From positions 5,740,001 to 5,804,000 of the forward strand of contig CAIIXF020000002.1 of assembly GCA_903813345.2 (NCBI GenBank): a DNA stretch of 64,000 nucleotides, read 5' to 3'. This document shows, piece by piece, positions 12,701 to 25,278 of the stretch (position 1 is its first letter; every line of letters starts with the position of its first letter). Made by a program: the position numbers and the translations under genes. The DNA comes from Owenia fusiformis. Its lineage: Eukaryota; Annelida; Polychaeta; Sabellida; Oweniidae. The notes beneath the pieces were generated by a model. The model searched no databases and had not been told where the DNA came from. It was given only the letters and a program-made list of their open reading frames with translations.

Positions 12701-13102
12701 ATGACTAGCTGCATTTATTTGGTATATTTGCCAACTAAGTGTCCTTACAATTGCAATTGTTAACTGTCGTTTCAAAGACAAGGCAGGTTACCTTGATCCG
12801 ATTTATAAAACCAAAATATGTAATATCTCCCCTTGATTGTTCTTATTTTTATTAACAGCCAAATAATAAATTGTATCTTACCAGACCTAGGGTATGAAAA
12901 GAACCATATATCAGTATCCCTGACTTCAAAAATCTGTCATGTCATTATGAACTGTTTGTCGGATAAATTTTGGCTAAGAAAATCCATCTATTCTGTGCAC
13001 AGGGAATGGTTCGCCAAGATCATCTTTCATGATTCTAGGAGTTCTTTTCGTGACAGCTATATCATCAAATATACCGCCGACTGCAAAGTTTATGTCTGCC
13101 AT
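9736..13102 (-). CDS. Cytosolic sulfotransferase-family gene (SULT-like)
   Basis: Members transfer sulfate from PAPS to small hydroxyl or amine acceptors in the cytosol. Exons with matching phases are 11320-11456 (CKAINLVRHPKDVAYSLF, the PAPS 3'-phosphate site), 10908-11002 (ALNDWFKHVQEYKKL and MLFLTYEEIKN), 10316-10487 (DTLGTIKKIAEYIGVSW to FMFRK) and 9736-9854 (GEVDAWKEHFTVAQNE to LLDA stop). Upstream, 11777-11893 (GQHWTLNIVYRL) joins in phase to 12068-12147 (ending PEFELFNTG). A putative first exon is 13001-13102 (MADINFAVGG). The exon for the usual THLP segment was not found, and the phase between 13001 and 12147 is unresolved. The PAPS loop normally reading PKSGTxW appears as NTGGQHW, so the usual lysine is missing. 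The C-terminal half is secure; the 5' half is tentative, and a pseudogene or neofunctionalised enzyme is possible. Confidence 0.72.
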
Positions 13103-13378
13103 TATCACACTGTCTTTTGATTCAAGTGCCTTCTCTGTTGATTTTTAACACGCATTTTTTCTGACACGCATGCATGGCTCATTATACAGTTAAAAATGAA
13201 AATGATCTCCAAATTTTAGTCACAGTTTGACTTAAAGGGAATGCCAACTTTCATGCTTTGATTTATACCCACTGACTACTTATAATGAAGTATCATTTCA
13301 TAACACTTATATGACATATAAGGTTTGAACTAACGTGTAATTGAAGGTCAAAGTACCCATACCTAGACAGCTACGAAC

Positions 13379-13407
13379 GCCGCCATTTTTAGTTATCAAT
13401 GACGTCA
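13379..13407 (-). promoter_or_regulatory. Candidate promoter motifs: YY1-like and CRE
   Basis: On the minus strand an AAAATGGCGGCG (YY1-like, 13379-13390) lies beside a perfect palindromic TGACGTCA cAMP-response element (13400-13407). It is about 280 bp upstream of the putative first sulfotransferase ATG at 13102 and in the right orientation. Assigning it to that gene is inference. Confidence 0.35.
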
Positions 13408-13639
13408 TCGGTTCCTTTGACATTGTTTCCGGAGAAGTGTGGCTATTCCGTCTTACTCGGACAGCAGAAATTTTCAATCTAAACATTTTGAAGCTCACAT
13501 TAGATTTCAAGTCGAAAAAAACGGCGCTAGCCATGCACATGTTTCTTACCTAAATCAATTCTAAACACCACGAAAAACGTCCCCCCAAAGGCAAATAAAG
13601 GACCAAAGGTCCTGTGTTCACATAGTGTAGAACCTTCAT

Positions 13640-13870
13640 ATTTACAGAAAATTTGACTTTGACGTCAAAATCAGGAAACCGGGCGAACTTGGGAAATGGC
13701 AATGATTGATCAAATAGGCATTATGGATATGCATAAAATGAATGTGGATATGACTCAATCCGAATAGCAGTTTTAATTTGTGTGGCCAATGTTGACGGAC
13801 GGACGGACCAACGGACGGACGGACGCCTGGTCGATCCCATAGGCTCACTAAGTGAGCTAAAAAGACGCAG
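13640..13870. repeat. Dispersed repeat with GGAC tetranucleotide run
   Basis: A (GGAC)n-rich run at 13795-13830 sits in a segment ending CGATCCCATAGGCTCACTAAGTGAGC. It is similar in style to the GACGG-tailed elements at 49.6 and 54.1 kb but not homologous to them over its length. The ends of the element are not defined. Confidence 0.4.
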
Positions 13871-14094
13871 CTGTCTCGACTTGCAGTAATGTTCACTTCA
13901 CTTTTTAAATCGGCCGGTATTGACTTTGAACGCTTGGGGCTACAGGGTCTTCGCACTATTCGCTTGAAAAATATTTTGCCACCAAATTCAAAAATTTGAA
14001 AAGTTAAAGAAAACTTTCTAAATCTTACAAAATAAATTAAATTGCAATTAACGGTCCTTACAAAATATGTGATATAATAGAAGATGATCATTAG

Positions 14095-15876
14095 ATAACA
14101 AAAGTAACAACCAGGGTTGTGCGTATAGTATTCTAAACAATCATGCGCTCATATATGACGATATTTCAAACAAGCCAAAAATCGAATTGACACAATATTT
14201 TGCAATGGTGTACTTGGCATCAAAAACGAAATCAGCAAGCCTTGAATTAGAAGTCCTTCAAATACAAAACACAACCTAAAACACAGCAAGCTGTTTACTC
14301 TACATTTACATGTATTTATACAATGTGTGTATCAATGAACGTAGTAGGCAAAAAGTAGCTGGATGGTTTTATTTGACGTATAGTTTATTCACAACGGAAC
14401 GCATGTACGATATTTACTTTTTCGAGCACTTAAGCTGCTCGACTATATGAGGCCCATACCCATTTTATATAAAATATTGAGGAGCAAGCACCGTGAAACC
14501 AAAGTAAGTTTACCGTATTATTAAAGGTACCATTAGATTAAAATCATTTTCGATTTTTACGAACCATTCAAAATGTTAATTCATAGCTTTAATTCAAAAT
14601 ATTAATTTATAGCTGTAGATTTTTAAATCTTATGAAGTTGTCTCTTATTAATTTATATATATCATGTCTGGGAAAACGTCTATGGTCATTGGTGTTAACG
14701 TTACCATGTAATCTTGTACGCATTTATAAAAAAATAATTATTAAATAAAGTCTTGCCAGGGAATTTTTGAGAGCCCTACAATTATATACACTGTGTTCGA
14801 ATTTTTCTTGGTTTTTCGATTTACAATTCATATTCGATCATTGCATTAAAGCAATGACTCACTATGATCAGACTGTCGCTAATCGATGATTGTATACCAA
14901 TTTGCAAAATAAGATTTAAATATTAGGCTTCAAAATGTAAAATCAAGTTTTTCATAAGAGTCTTTAAAGTATGACTTTACTAAGTATATACAAAAATATA
15001 ACCACATTACTGTTAATTCAATTGTAATACAAATGTTATCATAACTTTTCGAGTTGAGTCGGGTGTAGGCCGATTGTCGAAGGAACTTAACTGGAAGGAA
15101 GCAAGAGCAAAAGCAAGAAAAAGCATCATCGTTTTTAAATGTGATTGGAAATTTGAAAAAAGAATCACCTTAAAACAAAAAAGAAATAGCTGATAAAATG
15201 ACACGCTTTTTGGCACCACTTTGTAAATTTAACGTACTATTGCACATTGAAAATAAGATACGGTTTGCAGCGACGAAATGAAACAGTTTTCCGTTGTGAA
15301 CATAAAGGGAGCAATGTCCTTATGTTAATTCCCAAATGGGATATTTTAAGCGTTTAACAGCAGATTTGCACAGCGGGCTTCGTTATGAAGCATTTGACGG
15401 AAAAGCTTCACAGCAAGGGATTGTAGTGTTACACAGGCACGAAATCATTCGTCAAATTTTTAGTTAGTTCAAATTGAACAAATTTTTAGGTGATCTACAA
15501 TTTGACGTGAGTTCGTATCTGATCCTCGGAATAGGATGTCTGACGTAGTAACTTGGTAACTTTCTTTACATCTAACTTAACCCAACCTTTGAGATCTAAA
15601 AAATCCTAAGTTGGCTAAGGCCCCCTTAACTATAGGGTCTAGGTAATTAGGGTCCGAGTTGACTAGAAGTCATGTAATATTCATCATGATAAACCATGAC
15701 ATCTCATTTCTTCTCAGCCCTGAGATCATGTTTCGGGTGAAACAGAAAGATGCTTTGAGTATCAGAATGTGCAATTTAACATCTAACTTGAATACATTAA
15801 GAGCATTTGTAGCGCATTGCAGTAAAGTAACCGAACGTGACGAGTACCTGGAATACATGGGCGAACAGTGGAGAAG
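14095..15876. other. Upstream region of the DNase gene, no gene recognised
   Basis: About 1.8 kb of AT-rich sequence between the sulfotransferase and the four-domain DNase gene. No TATA box or clear core promoter can be assigned. An in-frame stop at 15838-15840 lies upstream of the DNase start codon. Confidence 0.5.
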
Positions 15877-18800
15877 ATGTTTTGGAAGGGACTGTTCGTA
15901 TTTCTAGTGGTTCTGCTACCGTCCCATTGTATCTTAGGACAGAAGATAGCTGCCTTTAATGTCCGGATATTTGGACAGAGCAAGGCACAAAACTTGGAAG
16001 TCATGGAGATACTTAAACGGGTTTGTAAACGTATTTATTTATATTTTAACGATTTACAATTCCACGATTTCATTTTTTTGCGCATGCGCGGTTCTATCAA
16101 ACATGTGCTCGAGATTATTGTTCACGTGATAATATCCTGCTAATTGATTGGATAGCCTATTGACTAAAAGCATAATGCTGACTAATTATTAATGAGTGGC
16201 ACAACATGACAAGTAATTTTGGGAACACCTCACTACTTTTGGCCTCCCCTTGTGAATTTTAATATTTCCGTCGATCATCAAAAACACAGTAAGGAGTAAA
16301 ATAGCAATATTATTACAACAGCATGAGAAGCAAATCTAAAACACTAGGTGCACGACGTCTTCTTAACGTTTCAGATTGTTCGCAGATATGATGTAATCCT
16401 TATACAAGAGATTCGAGATTCTACAGAGACTGCTATACTTGATCTATTAGCCATGATCAACGAAGGGTATGTACGAAGTCTGAACTCTCTCCAAGTGATA
16501 ATTTCCCGAATGTTGTAAATGATTTTCCGAATATATGCTTATCATACTTCTGAAAATGTACAAGATTTTCCATTGAGTACATGCTACGTTCCGTGCTATA
16601 TTCTATTCTTTGATTTATTCGCCTTGCCTTTTCCTGCTTCCAGGGCATCTACGTATTACTCTATGGTACAGAGCGAAAGACTAGGTCGGACGAGTAGCAA
16701 GGAGCAATATGCCTATTTATACAGGTACGTATAGGCGGTTTCTTATTCTGATATGCATACCACCTTTACCGCAGGTCTTAAACAATAATACTAGTTATAT
16801 TGTGCTATGTTAATTATTCAAAAAGCGAAAAACAATTATTCTGTGTTCTACGTTCCAGGAATGACCTATATGTGACCGATGAGTTCGTCTTTAATGACCT
16901 ATCAGATATTTTTGAAAGAGAGCCGTATATTGTACGATTTGAAGCTCCCGGAAAGCGTAAGTGAAACATTTCCATTCGAAATATACCCCCCCCCCCCGCC
17001 CTAGAAAAAACTAATGTAATCGGTTGCTAAAGATTCTAAGTGTGTTTTGCAATATTGACGAATTCGCATTATGCAGCAATTTAGAAACACCTCCACTAAT
17101 GGAGACGCTTGATTTCTAAAAAGATGGATGTTGTTTACCTACTTTAAACCTCACTCTATATCTTGGCAATGTTAAATCTGTAAATAGAGAGTTTTAGCTT
17201 ATAATGTTTTTCACAACCTTAAGTACATAAATCAATATAGTAATGTGTATAGCGCGCATACAAAACACGCGCTACTTAGTCTACTTTAGATTCCCGATCA
17301 GCTTCAGTTTCGTGTTTAGAACAGGAGATTTGCAATTTCACGTTGGTGTCACTGGGAATCATTAAACTCTTGCTATTGAATACTATGGTGGCAATTTTGA
17401 TTTCGATGCACACTATAATGCTTTCTGAAGAAAATGATGTATGTCGGACATGTTTTAGCTCAAAATATCTTACGAAACGAGCTTGTTTATAAATATCATA
17501 GAAAACCAGCTAAATACATGTAACTATCAATGGCATACTACACGCTGCAGTAGAGTCAAAACTAACACTCTAATCAATTGATTAATATTTAAGTGATAAA
17601 ACTTCATGCATTTTTAAATGGGCGATTTATACGTATAGGTTGACGTGTCGATTTTATACATGTTGGTCCCTTATACTGTCACTATAATACGGTCGGGTAC
17701 CTCATGTAGAACACCTCTATAAATAAACGGCTAGCAATCTGTAAAAGAATCAATTTCAAATTGATCTTTTAAACAGCGTTGTCTAAGATATTATATAAAC
17801 ATGATCTCATTTTAGATGTAACTGATTTTACACTGGTAGGACTTCACACTAAGCCTACAGACGCCGTAGCTGAGCTTGACGGCCTCGTTCCTGTCATTGC
17901 TCAAATAAAGGATCGATTTTCAGAAAATCCTACTGAAAACATCATGATCCTCGGAGATCTAAACGCTGATTGTAGCTATGTGACCAACACTGAGAAAGCT
18001 GCTCTTGCTTTACGTAAAACTCCAGAATATCATTGGTTGATAAACGATGACGATGACACTACAATAAGCTTAACAACATCATGCGCATACGATAGGTGAG
18101 CAAATTATTCTCCATATGGATATAACAGATCCATCGCAATCGAAGATGGTCGAGTTAAATTCCGATTCTTCCTGGTGAAGGTTTTAGTTCAGTTAGGGTT
18201 TGTTTTAGGGCTATCATCGGCCATCATCGGCAATCTCCGGCCATCTTCGATTTTAGTTTCCATAGGTCTCCATTGGGAAGTGTGTCTACATAAGTCGGAT
18301 ATTCAATTACTACAAAATGTAAACAATTCGTTTTTCGATGTGTCAAAATTGATGATTTGTCAAAATCATACAAAGGTTGAACACGTGATCCATTGAAGAC
18401 TTCCTTTGTATATCTAGCTGATATAACCTTGACTGTAACACAACATGTAAAGCTCTACTAAAGTAATGTAACGACGCTCACTCTGCGTGGTAAGCGCGAA
18501 AGGTAGTGGTAGCGTTAAAGGGTTATGAGTGAGTGAAAGAATCGTCACATTATTACTGGGTCCGTGTTATGATTGTATATGCTCTCAAGGGTTTTACAGA
18601 CATGATTGATTGAATGGCAAAATGGCTGAATATGTCGCACTGCGACATAAAACATACACCTAACTGACAAAACAGATGATTTAGTTTAAATATAAATGAT
18701 AACATGATTATGGGTTTATTTACACTATGATTATAAAGTGAGTATAGTAATTATGACAATTACACACATAGTGTGGAAATATATATATATGAATAAAAGT

Positions 18801-21800
18801 TCTGATATTGTGACACATGGATGATATATGGTGCAGCGTTACTCAATGGCAACAGGTACCCATATTCAAGGATTACGCACAAAGGTGGATCGTTATGCAA
18901 TTAAGATCCCTGATATGTGGTTACGATAATATACATAGTATTTCCTATCAAGTACAATACATACTCTAGTAAGATTACATAATTACCAAGAAGCTGATAC
19001 TGCAATTACACATTATTGAGCTCATATTCATAAATCCTACATTAACTACACATATAACATACAATACTTTCATCTGGGAGAGTGTGTGACACAACTGGTG
19101 ACCAAATAAACATACATAGCAATATGTATTACCATGACTTTGCAACAACCTTTGACAATGAGAACAACAACAACTGGCACCTTGGAGTGTACGACATGAC
19201 GCAAAGAACCTAATTACAACCACTGACAAAATGTAAGACCGACTAGAAATATCAACGTAACATTACGTATTCACATGCTTGGGTGAAACATACCAAAAAA
19301 TGACTATAACAATAACTTGTACAACATTTGATTCAACATACCAATTAGTGATAACAATGTTTACATGACTGCTCATTATGTAACATGCTAGGAAAATTAA
19401 TGTCATATAACATGTGGGTGCAATCACATGACATGGATATACATGTCACGCAACAAGTGGGCGCCTGCTATGAAACATGCCGACGCGTGCTACATGACAT
19501 ATGGGTGCGATTACACATCATGTGGGTACATGCTATGTAACAAGTGGGTGCATGTTATGTAGTAAGTGATCAATCATGAACATGAGTGAAACTGTATACC
19601 CAAGTTGGTAGTAGTACATCACCAACTTATAATATTCCATGACACAACATAAGGGTGGGTGCAACAACTTGTATTCCCTTTGGTAATATTGGGTGCAACA
19701 AATTGTATCTCCCTAGGGTGGCTTTGGGGAAAGCCATACATGCATACAGTATATAAATTATAGTACGACCTTAACGCAACAATACAATAAAACCGACACT
19801 CCAACCATCGATAAACAATAGAACAGTTCAAGTTCAAAACTAGTATCAGGCTAGACCATAAACCAGGGTTCCAACAGGGTTTAACTCATTACAATCATCT
19901 ATCTGATACTAAGTGTTGCCCAACAGTAAGACTTGAACTCCATAAGCCGACTACATACAAGCGAGACATTACTTAACATACAGCTGCACAGGGTAGTTTG
20001 CAGTGTACCAAAACATGATCAATTTGGGTATTGATCATCAACAATGAAGAAAACTGACATGATCAAATTGGGTATTGATAAACAACAATGCAAACCAAAT
20101 CTAGGTCAAATAATTCCAATGTGCTTTTGCATTAACAAGTCAAATCCAAATCCAAATGTAATACTTGCCAATTTGTCACACTCGATACATAGAGTGCTTA
20201 CAGCTTGAAATGAGGTGTAGGGTGTCCATCCACATGAGGTATTTGCATCAGCATATGAGTGGTTGGTTGTTGGTGGTATGTAGTTCGCCATTTGACAGAC
20301 GTGCTGACAATTGCAAGTCATGCGGGAGGGGTGAACCTCAAACTTCAAGCCTGATTTGGGGGTCAGACTTCGTGCAGATCCTGTTGTAATCACCTCATGT
20401 GGACGGACGACTTACTGGTGTAAATCGTGAGACAGTTTAGACACCTCGACGGTCAACAATAGCGACATTTTGAGTGAAGATAGCGGAGCAAATCACGAAT
20501 GATTTACTCGAAAAACATAAGATGGCTACCTGTCTTCTGCGCACGCGCAGCGCCCTACATAAATTACGAACTTATGTAAATCCACAAAAACGGCCATAAC
20601 TTCACCAATACGGGACCGATTGCAAAGTTTAAACTACCTATAGAGAGCTTAATTTACGTATTAGGTGCATATCCTACTTAATTAACGATAAAACATAGTA
20701 AACAGGGTGAAATTTAGACCAGAAAACTACGACAGTAACCTTGACCTTTTTACGTCAAAAGTACGAACGGAACTAAGAATAGTTCGAGAATTACGCCAAA
20801 AGTACGAACGGGAGCAACAATATCCACAAATTACTAGAATAGGACACTTTAGTGGATAATAACGATCTAAACATGTATGTGAATATATAAACAACATTAA
20901 GTGAAACCCAACAGTGGTGAGACATCGAACTGACATTACTGAATATCAGCAAACAAATAAGTAAATCTGTTGGGTTATCACACTACTCCCCCTTTTGAAA
21001 AGTGTTCGTCCTCGAACATGAGGCTGAATCGATAAAGGAGTTCAAACTGATATATATATAAATAGGCTAAATTCAACTTTACAATACATTAATACTAAAT
21101 TGTCCATCAGCAAAGGTGCTGGTTGATTATCACTAAAGTTGGGGACTCTGCTGTGTCCGCTGCTCCATCTGACATCGTTAGAGTTGGGGACTTCGCTGTG
21201 TCCGGGACAATCAATTCCTTCATCAAACTCAGCATCATAAGTTTATCACATGTGACGGACACATAGTAAGATTGTCTTGATTCAGCTACTGCAGCACACT
21301 GAATAGATATACGCATAGAGTAAAGTCTCAGTCCATTGATAGAAACATGAAGGCTCACCACAAACCCACATGACTACTGGAATAAGAACATTCTTACAAC
21401 ATGGGTGTACATCATTACAAGTCATGAAGCCTCGCAAATAACATAGTCCATCTTCTAGAAGACTTCATGTGCTACAGGGTTATCTCTTTTTTCCAGGTCA
21501 TCTAGGGTTATGACTCAACCATAAAACATGAAATCATGAAAACAGATAAGTTGGTTAGGGGCAACAAACCAACAAACTGTGATCATAACGGTGGTCACAT
21601 ATATGCCAGAATATGAGACCATAAGAGTCGTAACCCTACAACCTAATCCAGCTTATCAGGTTGTCCATTTAAATATCACACTTCATCTCACCTAATCACT
21701 CAAGCCCAACTCTATTTTTGGTGGTAACATACATACAGTTGGCGTCTTTTTACTTTTTATACTCAATCTGATGACCTGAGACCCTGGCCATTGCTGGAGT

Positions 21801-24800
21801 AGACTAGTTATGTCGCCAAAAGGCATATCGGACACAACCAGTACTACAAACACCGGATCCATTGGCTCAAGCAACATGTTGCAAAAAGTTAGCTGCTTAC
21901 TTTTTACAAATTTCTTCTAGGCTAACTGGAACCATTTTTAGAGACATTATGAGTTGCCTGTCGAGCATGACAACACAAACTTCTCTACTACTAGATATAG
22001 TAACAATGACGGCTCAGAACTCAAACCGTGAACTGAACCTGTCAAGTGGTGAGATGCAATGAGGTGAATAACAACTGTGTGAGGAACCTCTTCAGCTGGT
22101 TTGCAGAAGAAGTTACCTGTAAATACAGCTTACTCCACTAGGTAGGAACACTGGTCTGTGGCCCACCGTTGGAGTTGTCACTCTAGGTCAGTACGTACGG
22201 TATGACCAAGACATCACAACTAACCACATGTCCAGCAAAAGAACACACCAAGAGCACAGAGAAGGCATTGTCACGATAAGGAAATTGGTATTTTTTCCTT
22301 AAAACACATTTACGGGTCACACACATCCCAGTTGAACTAAGTCGCAAAAGTTATCAATATGACAACCTTAAGAGTGGTTTGAGTAACGTAACTGTCAGCT
22401 TTATTCCTGACATAATAAATGAGTGTCCCAATGGATTTTTGAGTTGATGCACTGAGGAACACATTTTTGAACAATTTCTTGGAAACTGTTTTGTAACACT
22501 TATATTGCCATATACATAGTTTCTGCCATTTTGGGTCACAGCATTGAAGGAGAGCCAATCACAACTGATTATATCCCACCGCTGCCACCAAAATGTAACG
22601 ACCCTCACTCTGCGTGGTAAGCGCGAAAGGTAGTGGTAGCGTTAAAGGGTTATGAGTGAGTGAAAGAATCGTCACATTATTACTGGGTCCGTGTTATGAT
22701 TGTATATGCTCTCAAGGGTTTTACAGACATGATTGGTTGAATGGCAAAATGGCTGAATATGTCGCACTGCGACATAAAACATACACCTAACTGACAAAAC
22801 AGATGATTTAGTTTAAATATAAATGATAACATGATTATGGGTTTATTTACACTATGATTATAAAGTGAGTATAGTAATTATGACAATTACACACATAGTG
22901 TGGAAATATATATATATATGAATAAAAGTTCTGATATTGTGACACATGGATGATATATGGTGCAGCGTTACTCAATGGCAACAGGTACCCATATTCAAGG
23001 ATTACGCACAAAGGTGGATCGTTATGCAATTAAGATCCCTGATATGTGGTTACGATAATATACATAGTATTTCCTATCAAGTACAATACATACTCTAGTA
23101 AGATTACATAATTACCAAGAAGCTGATACTGCAATTACACATTATTGAGCTCATATTCATAAATCCTACATTAACTACACATATAACATACAATACTTTC
23201 ATCTGGGAGAGTGTGTGACACAACTGGTGACCAAATAAACATACATAGCAATATGTATTACCATGACTTTGCAACAACCTTTGACAATGAGAACAACAAC
23301 AACTGGCACCTTGGAGTGTACGACATGACGCAAAGAACCTAATTACAACCACTGACAAAATGTAAGACCGACTAGAAATATCAACGTAACATTACGTATT
23401 CACATGCTTGGGTGAAACATACCAAAAAATGACTATAACAATAACTTGTACAACATTTGATTCAACATACCAATTAGTGATAACAATGTTTACATGACTG
23501 CTCATTATGTAACATGCTAGGAAAATTAATGTCATATAACATGTGGGTGCAATCACATGACATGGATATACATGTCACGCAACAAGTGGGCGCCTGCTAT
23601 GAAACATGCCGACGCGTGCTACATGACATATGGGTGCGATTACACATCATGTGGGTACATGCTATGTAACAAGTGGGTGCATGTTATGTAGTAAGTGATC
23701 AATCATGAACATGAGTGAAACTGTATACCCAAGTTGGTAGTAGTACATCACCAACTTATAATATTCCATGACACAACATAAGGGTGGTGCAACAACTTGT
23801 ATTCCCTTTGGTAATATTGGGTGCAACAAATTGTATCTCCCTAGGGTGGCTTTGGGGAAAGCCATACATGCATACAGTATATAAATTATAGTACGACCTT
23901 AACGCAACAATACAATAAAACCGACACTCCAACCATCGATAAACAATAGAACAGTTCAAGTTCAAAACTAGTATCAGGCTAGACCATAAACCAGGGTTCC
24001 AACAGGGTTTAACTCATTACAATCATCTATCTGATACTAAGTGTTGCCCAACAGTAAGACTTGAACTCCATAAGCCGACTACATACAAGCGAGACATTAC
24101 TTAACATACAGCTGCACAGGGTAGTTTGCAGTGTACCAAAACATGATCAATTTGGGTATTGATCATCAACAATGAAGAAAACTGACATGATCAAATTGGG
24201 TATTGATAAACAACAATGCAAACCAAATCTAGGTCAAATTATTCCAATGTGCTTTTGCATTAACAAGTCAAATCCAAATCCAAATGTAATACTTGCCAAT
24301 TTGTCACACTCGATACATAGAGTGCTTACAGCTTGAAATGAGGTGTAGGGTGTCCATCCACATGAGGTATTTGCATCAGCATATGAGTGGTTGGTTGTTG
24401 GTGGTATGTAGTTCGCCATTTGACAGACGTGCTGACAATTGCAAGTCATGCGGGAGGGGTGAACCTCAAACTTCAAGCCTGATTTGGGGGTCAGACTTCG
24501 TGCAGATCCTGTTGTAATCACCTCATGTGGACGGACGACTTACTGGTGTAAATCGTGAGACAGTTTAGACACCTCGACGGTCAACAATAGCGACATTTTG
24601 AGTGAAGATAGCGGAGCAAATCACGAATGATTTACTCGAAAAACATAAGATGGCTACCTGTCTTCTGCGCACGCGCAGCGCCCTACATAAATTACGAACT
24701 TATGTAAATCCACAAAAACGGCCATAACTTCACCAATACGGGACCGATTGCAAAGTTTAAACTACCTATAGAGAGCTTAATTTACGTATTAGGTGCATAT

Positions 24801-25278
24801 CCTACTTAATTAACGATAAAACATAGTAAACAGGGTGAAATTTAGACCAGAAAACTACGACAGTAACCTTGACCTTTTTACGTCAAAAGTACGAACGGAA
24901 CTAAGAATAGTTCGAGAATTACGCCAAAAGTACGAACGGGAGCAACAATATCCACAAATTACTAGAATAGGACACTTTAGTGGATAATAACGATCTAAAC
25001 ATGTATGTGAATATATAAACAACATTAAGTGAAACCCAACAGTGGTGAGACATCGAACTGACATTACTGAATATAAGCAAACAAATAAGTAAATCTGTTG
25101 GGTTATCACAGTAACATTAAACCTATAAAATTAACAATATTCTTTGTGGTTCTCGTTGCTATTAAAATGATTGTGTTTTATGTTAAGGTTCATATTAACC
25201 AGCCCTGGGCTTTTTGATTATGGGAGGTCGACTTCGATATTCCACTTTGACCAGGAATACGGTCTGACCAATGAATTC
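15877..25278 (+). CDS. DNase domain 1 exons 1-6
   Basis: Exons are 15877-16020 (signal peptide MFWKGLFVFLVVLLPSHC.. then KIAAFNVRIFG), 16375-16466 (IVRRYDVILIQEIRDST), 16644-16724 (MVQSERLGRTSSKEQYAYLY), 16859-16956 (TDEFVFNDLSDIFEREPY), 17816-18095 (TLVGLHTKPTDAVAELDGL, ILGDLNADCSYV, SCAYDR) and 25188-25278 (RFILTSPGLFDYGRS, FHFDQEYGLTNEF). The last two are separated by a 7.1-kb intron holding an LTR element, yet phase and family order are preserved. The domain closes in the next exon with SDHYPIEIEF. Domain 1 is clearly more diverged from domains 2-4 than these are from one another. Intron 1 contains an NRF1-like TGCGCATGCGCG near 16079. Confidence 0.9.

Larger units (their letters stand above)
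18467..25110 (-). mobile_element. Non-autonomous LTR retrotransposon in DNase intron 5
   Basis: Two near-identical direct repeats of about 2516 bp (18467-20982 and 22594-25110) begin TG and end CA. They enclose a 1.6-kb interior, and GTAA flanks both sides (18463-18466 and 25111-25114). Orientation is minus: a tRNA-Leu-type primer binding site abuts the right LTR and a purine tract abuts the left LTR. By eye the LTRs differ at only about six places, so insertion is recent. No gag, protease, reverse transcriptase or integrase frame is visible inside, so it must have moved with enzymes supplied in trans. The 4-bp target duplication and tRNA primer fit a Ty3-like or similar lineage, but the family is not proven. 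It lies antisense to the host gene. Confidence 0.93.

Noticed and set aside
18975-20936. Several open frames on both strands that occur twice, 4.1 kb apart.
   Set aside because: They lie inside the two LTRs of the retrotransposon and show no domains.
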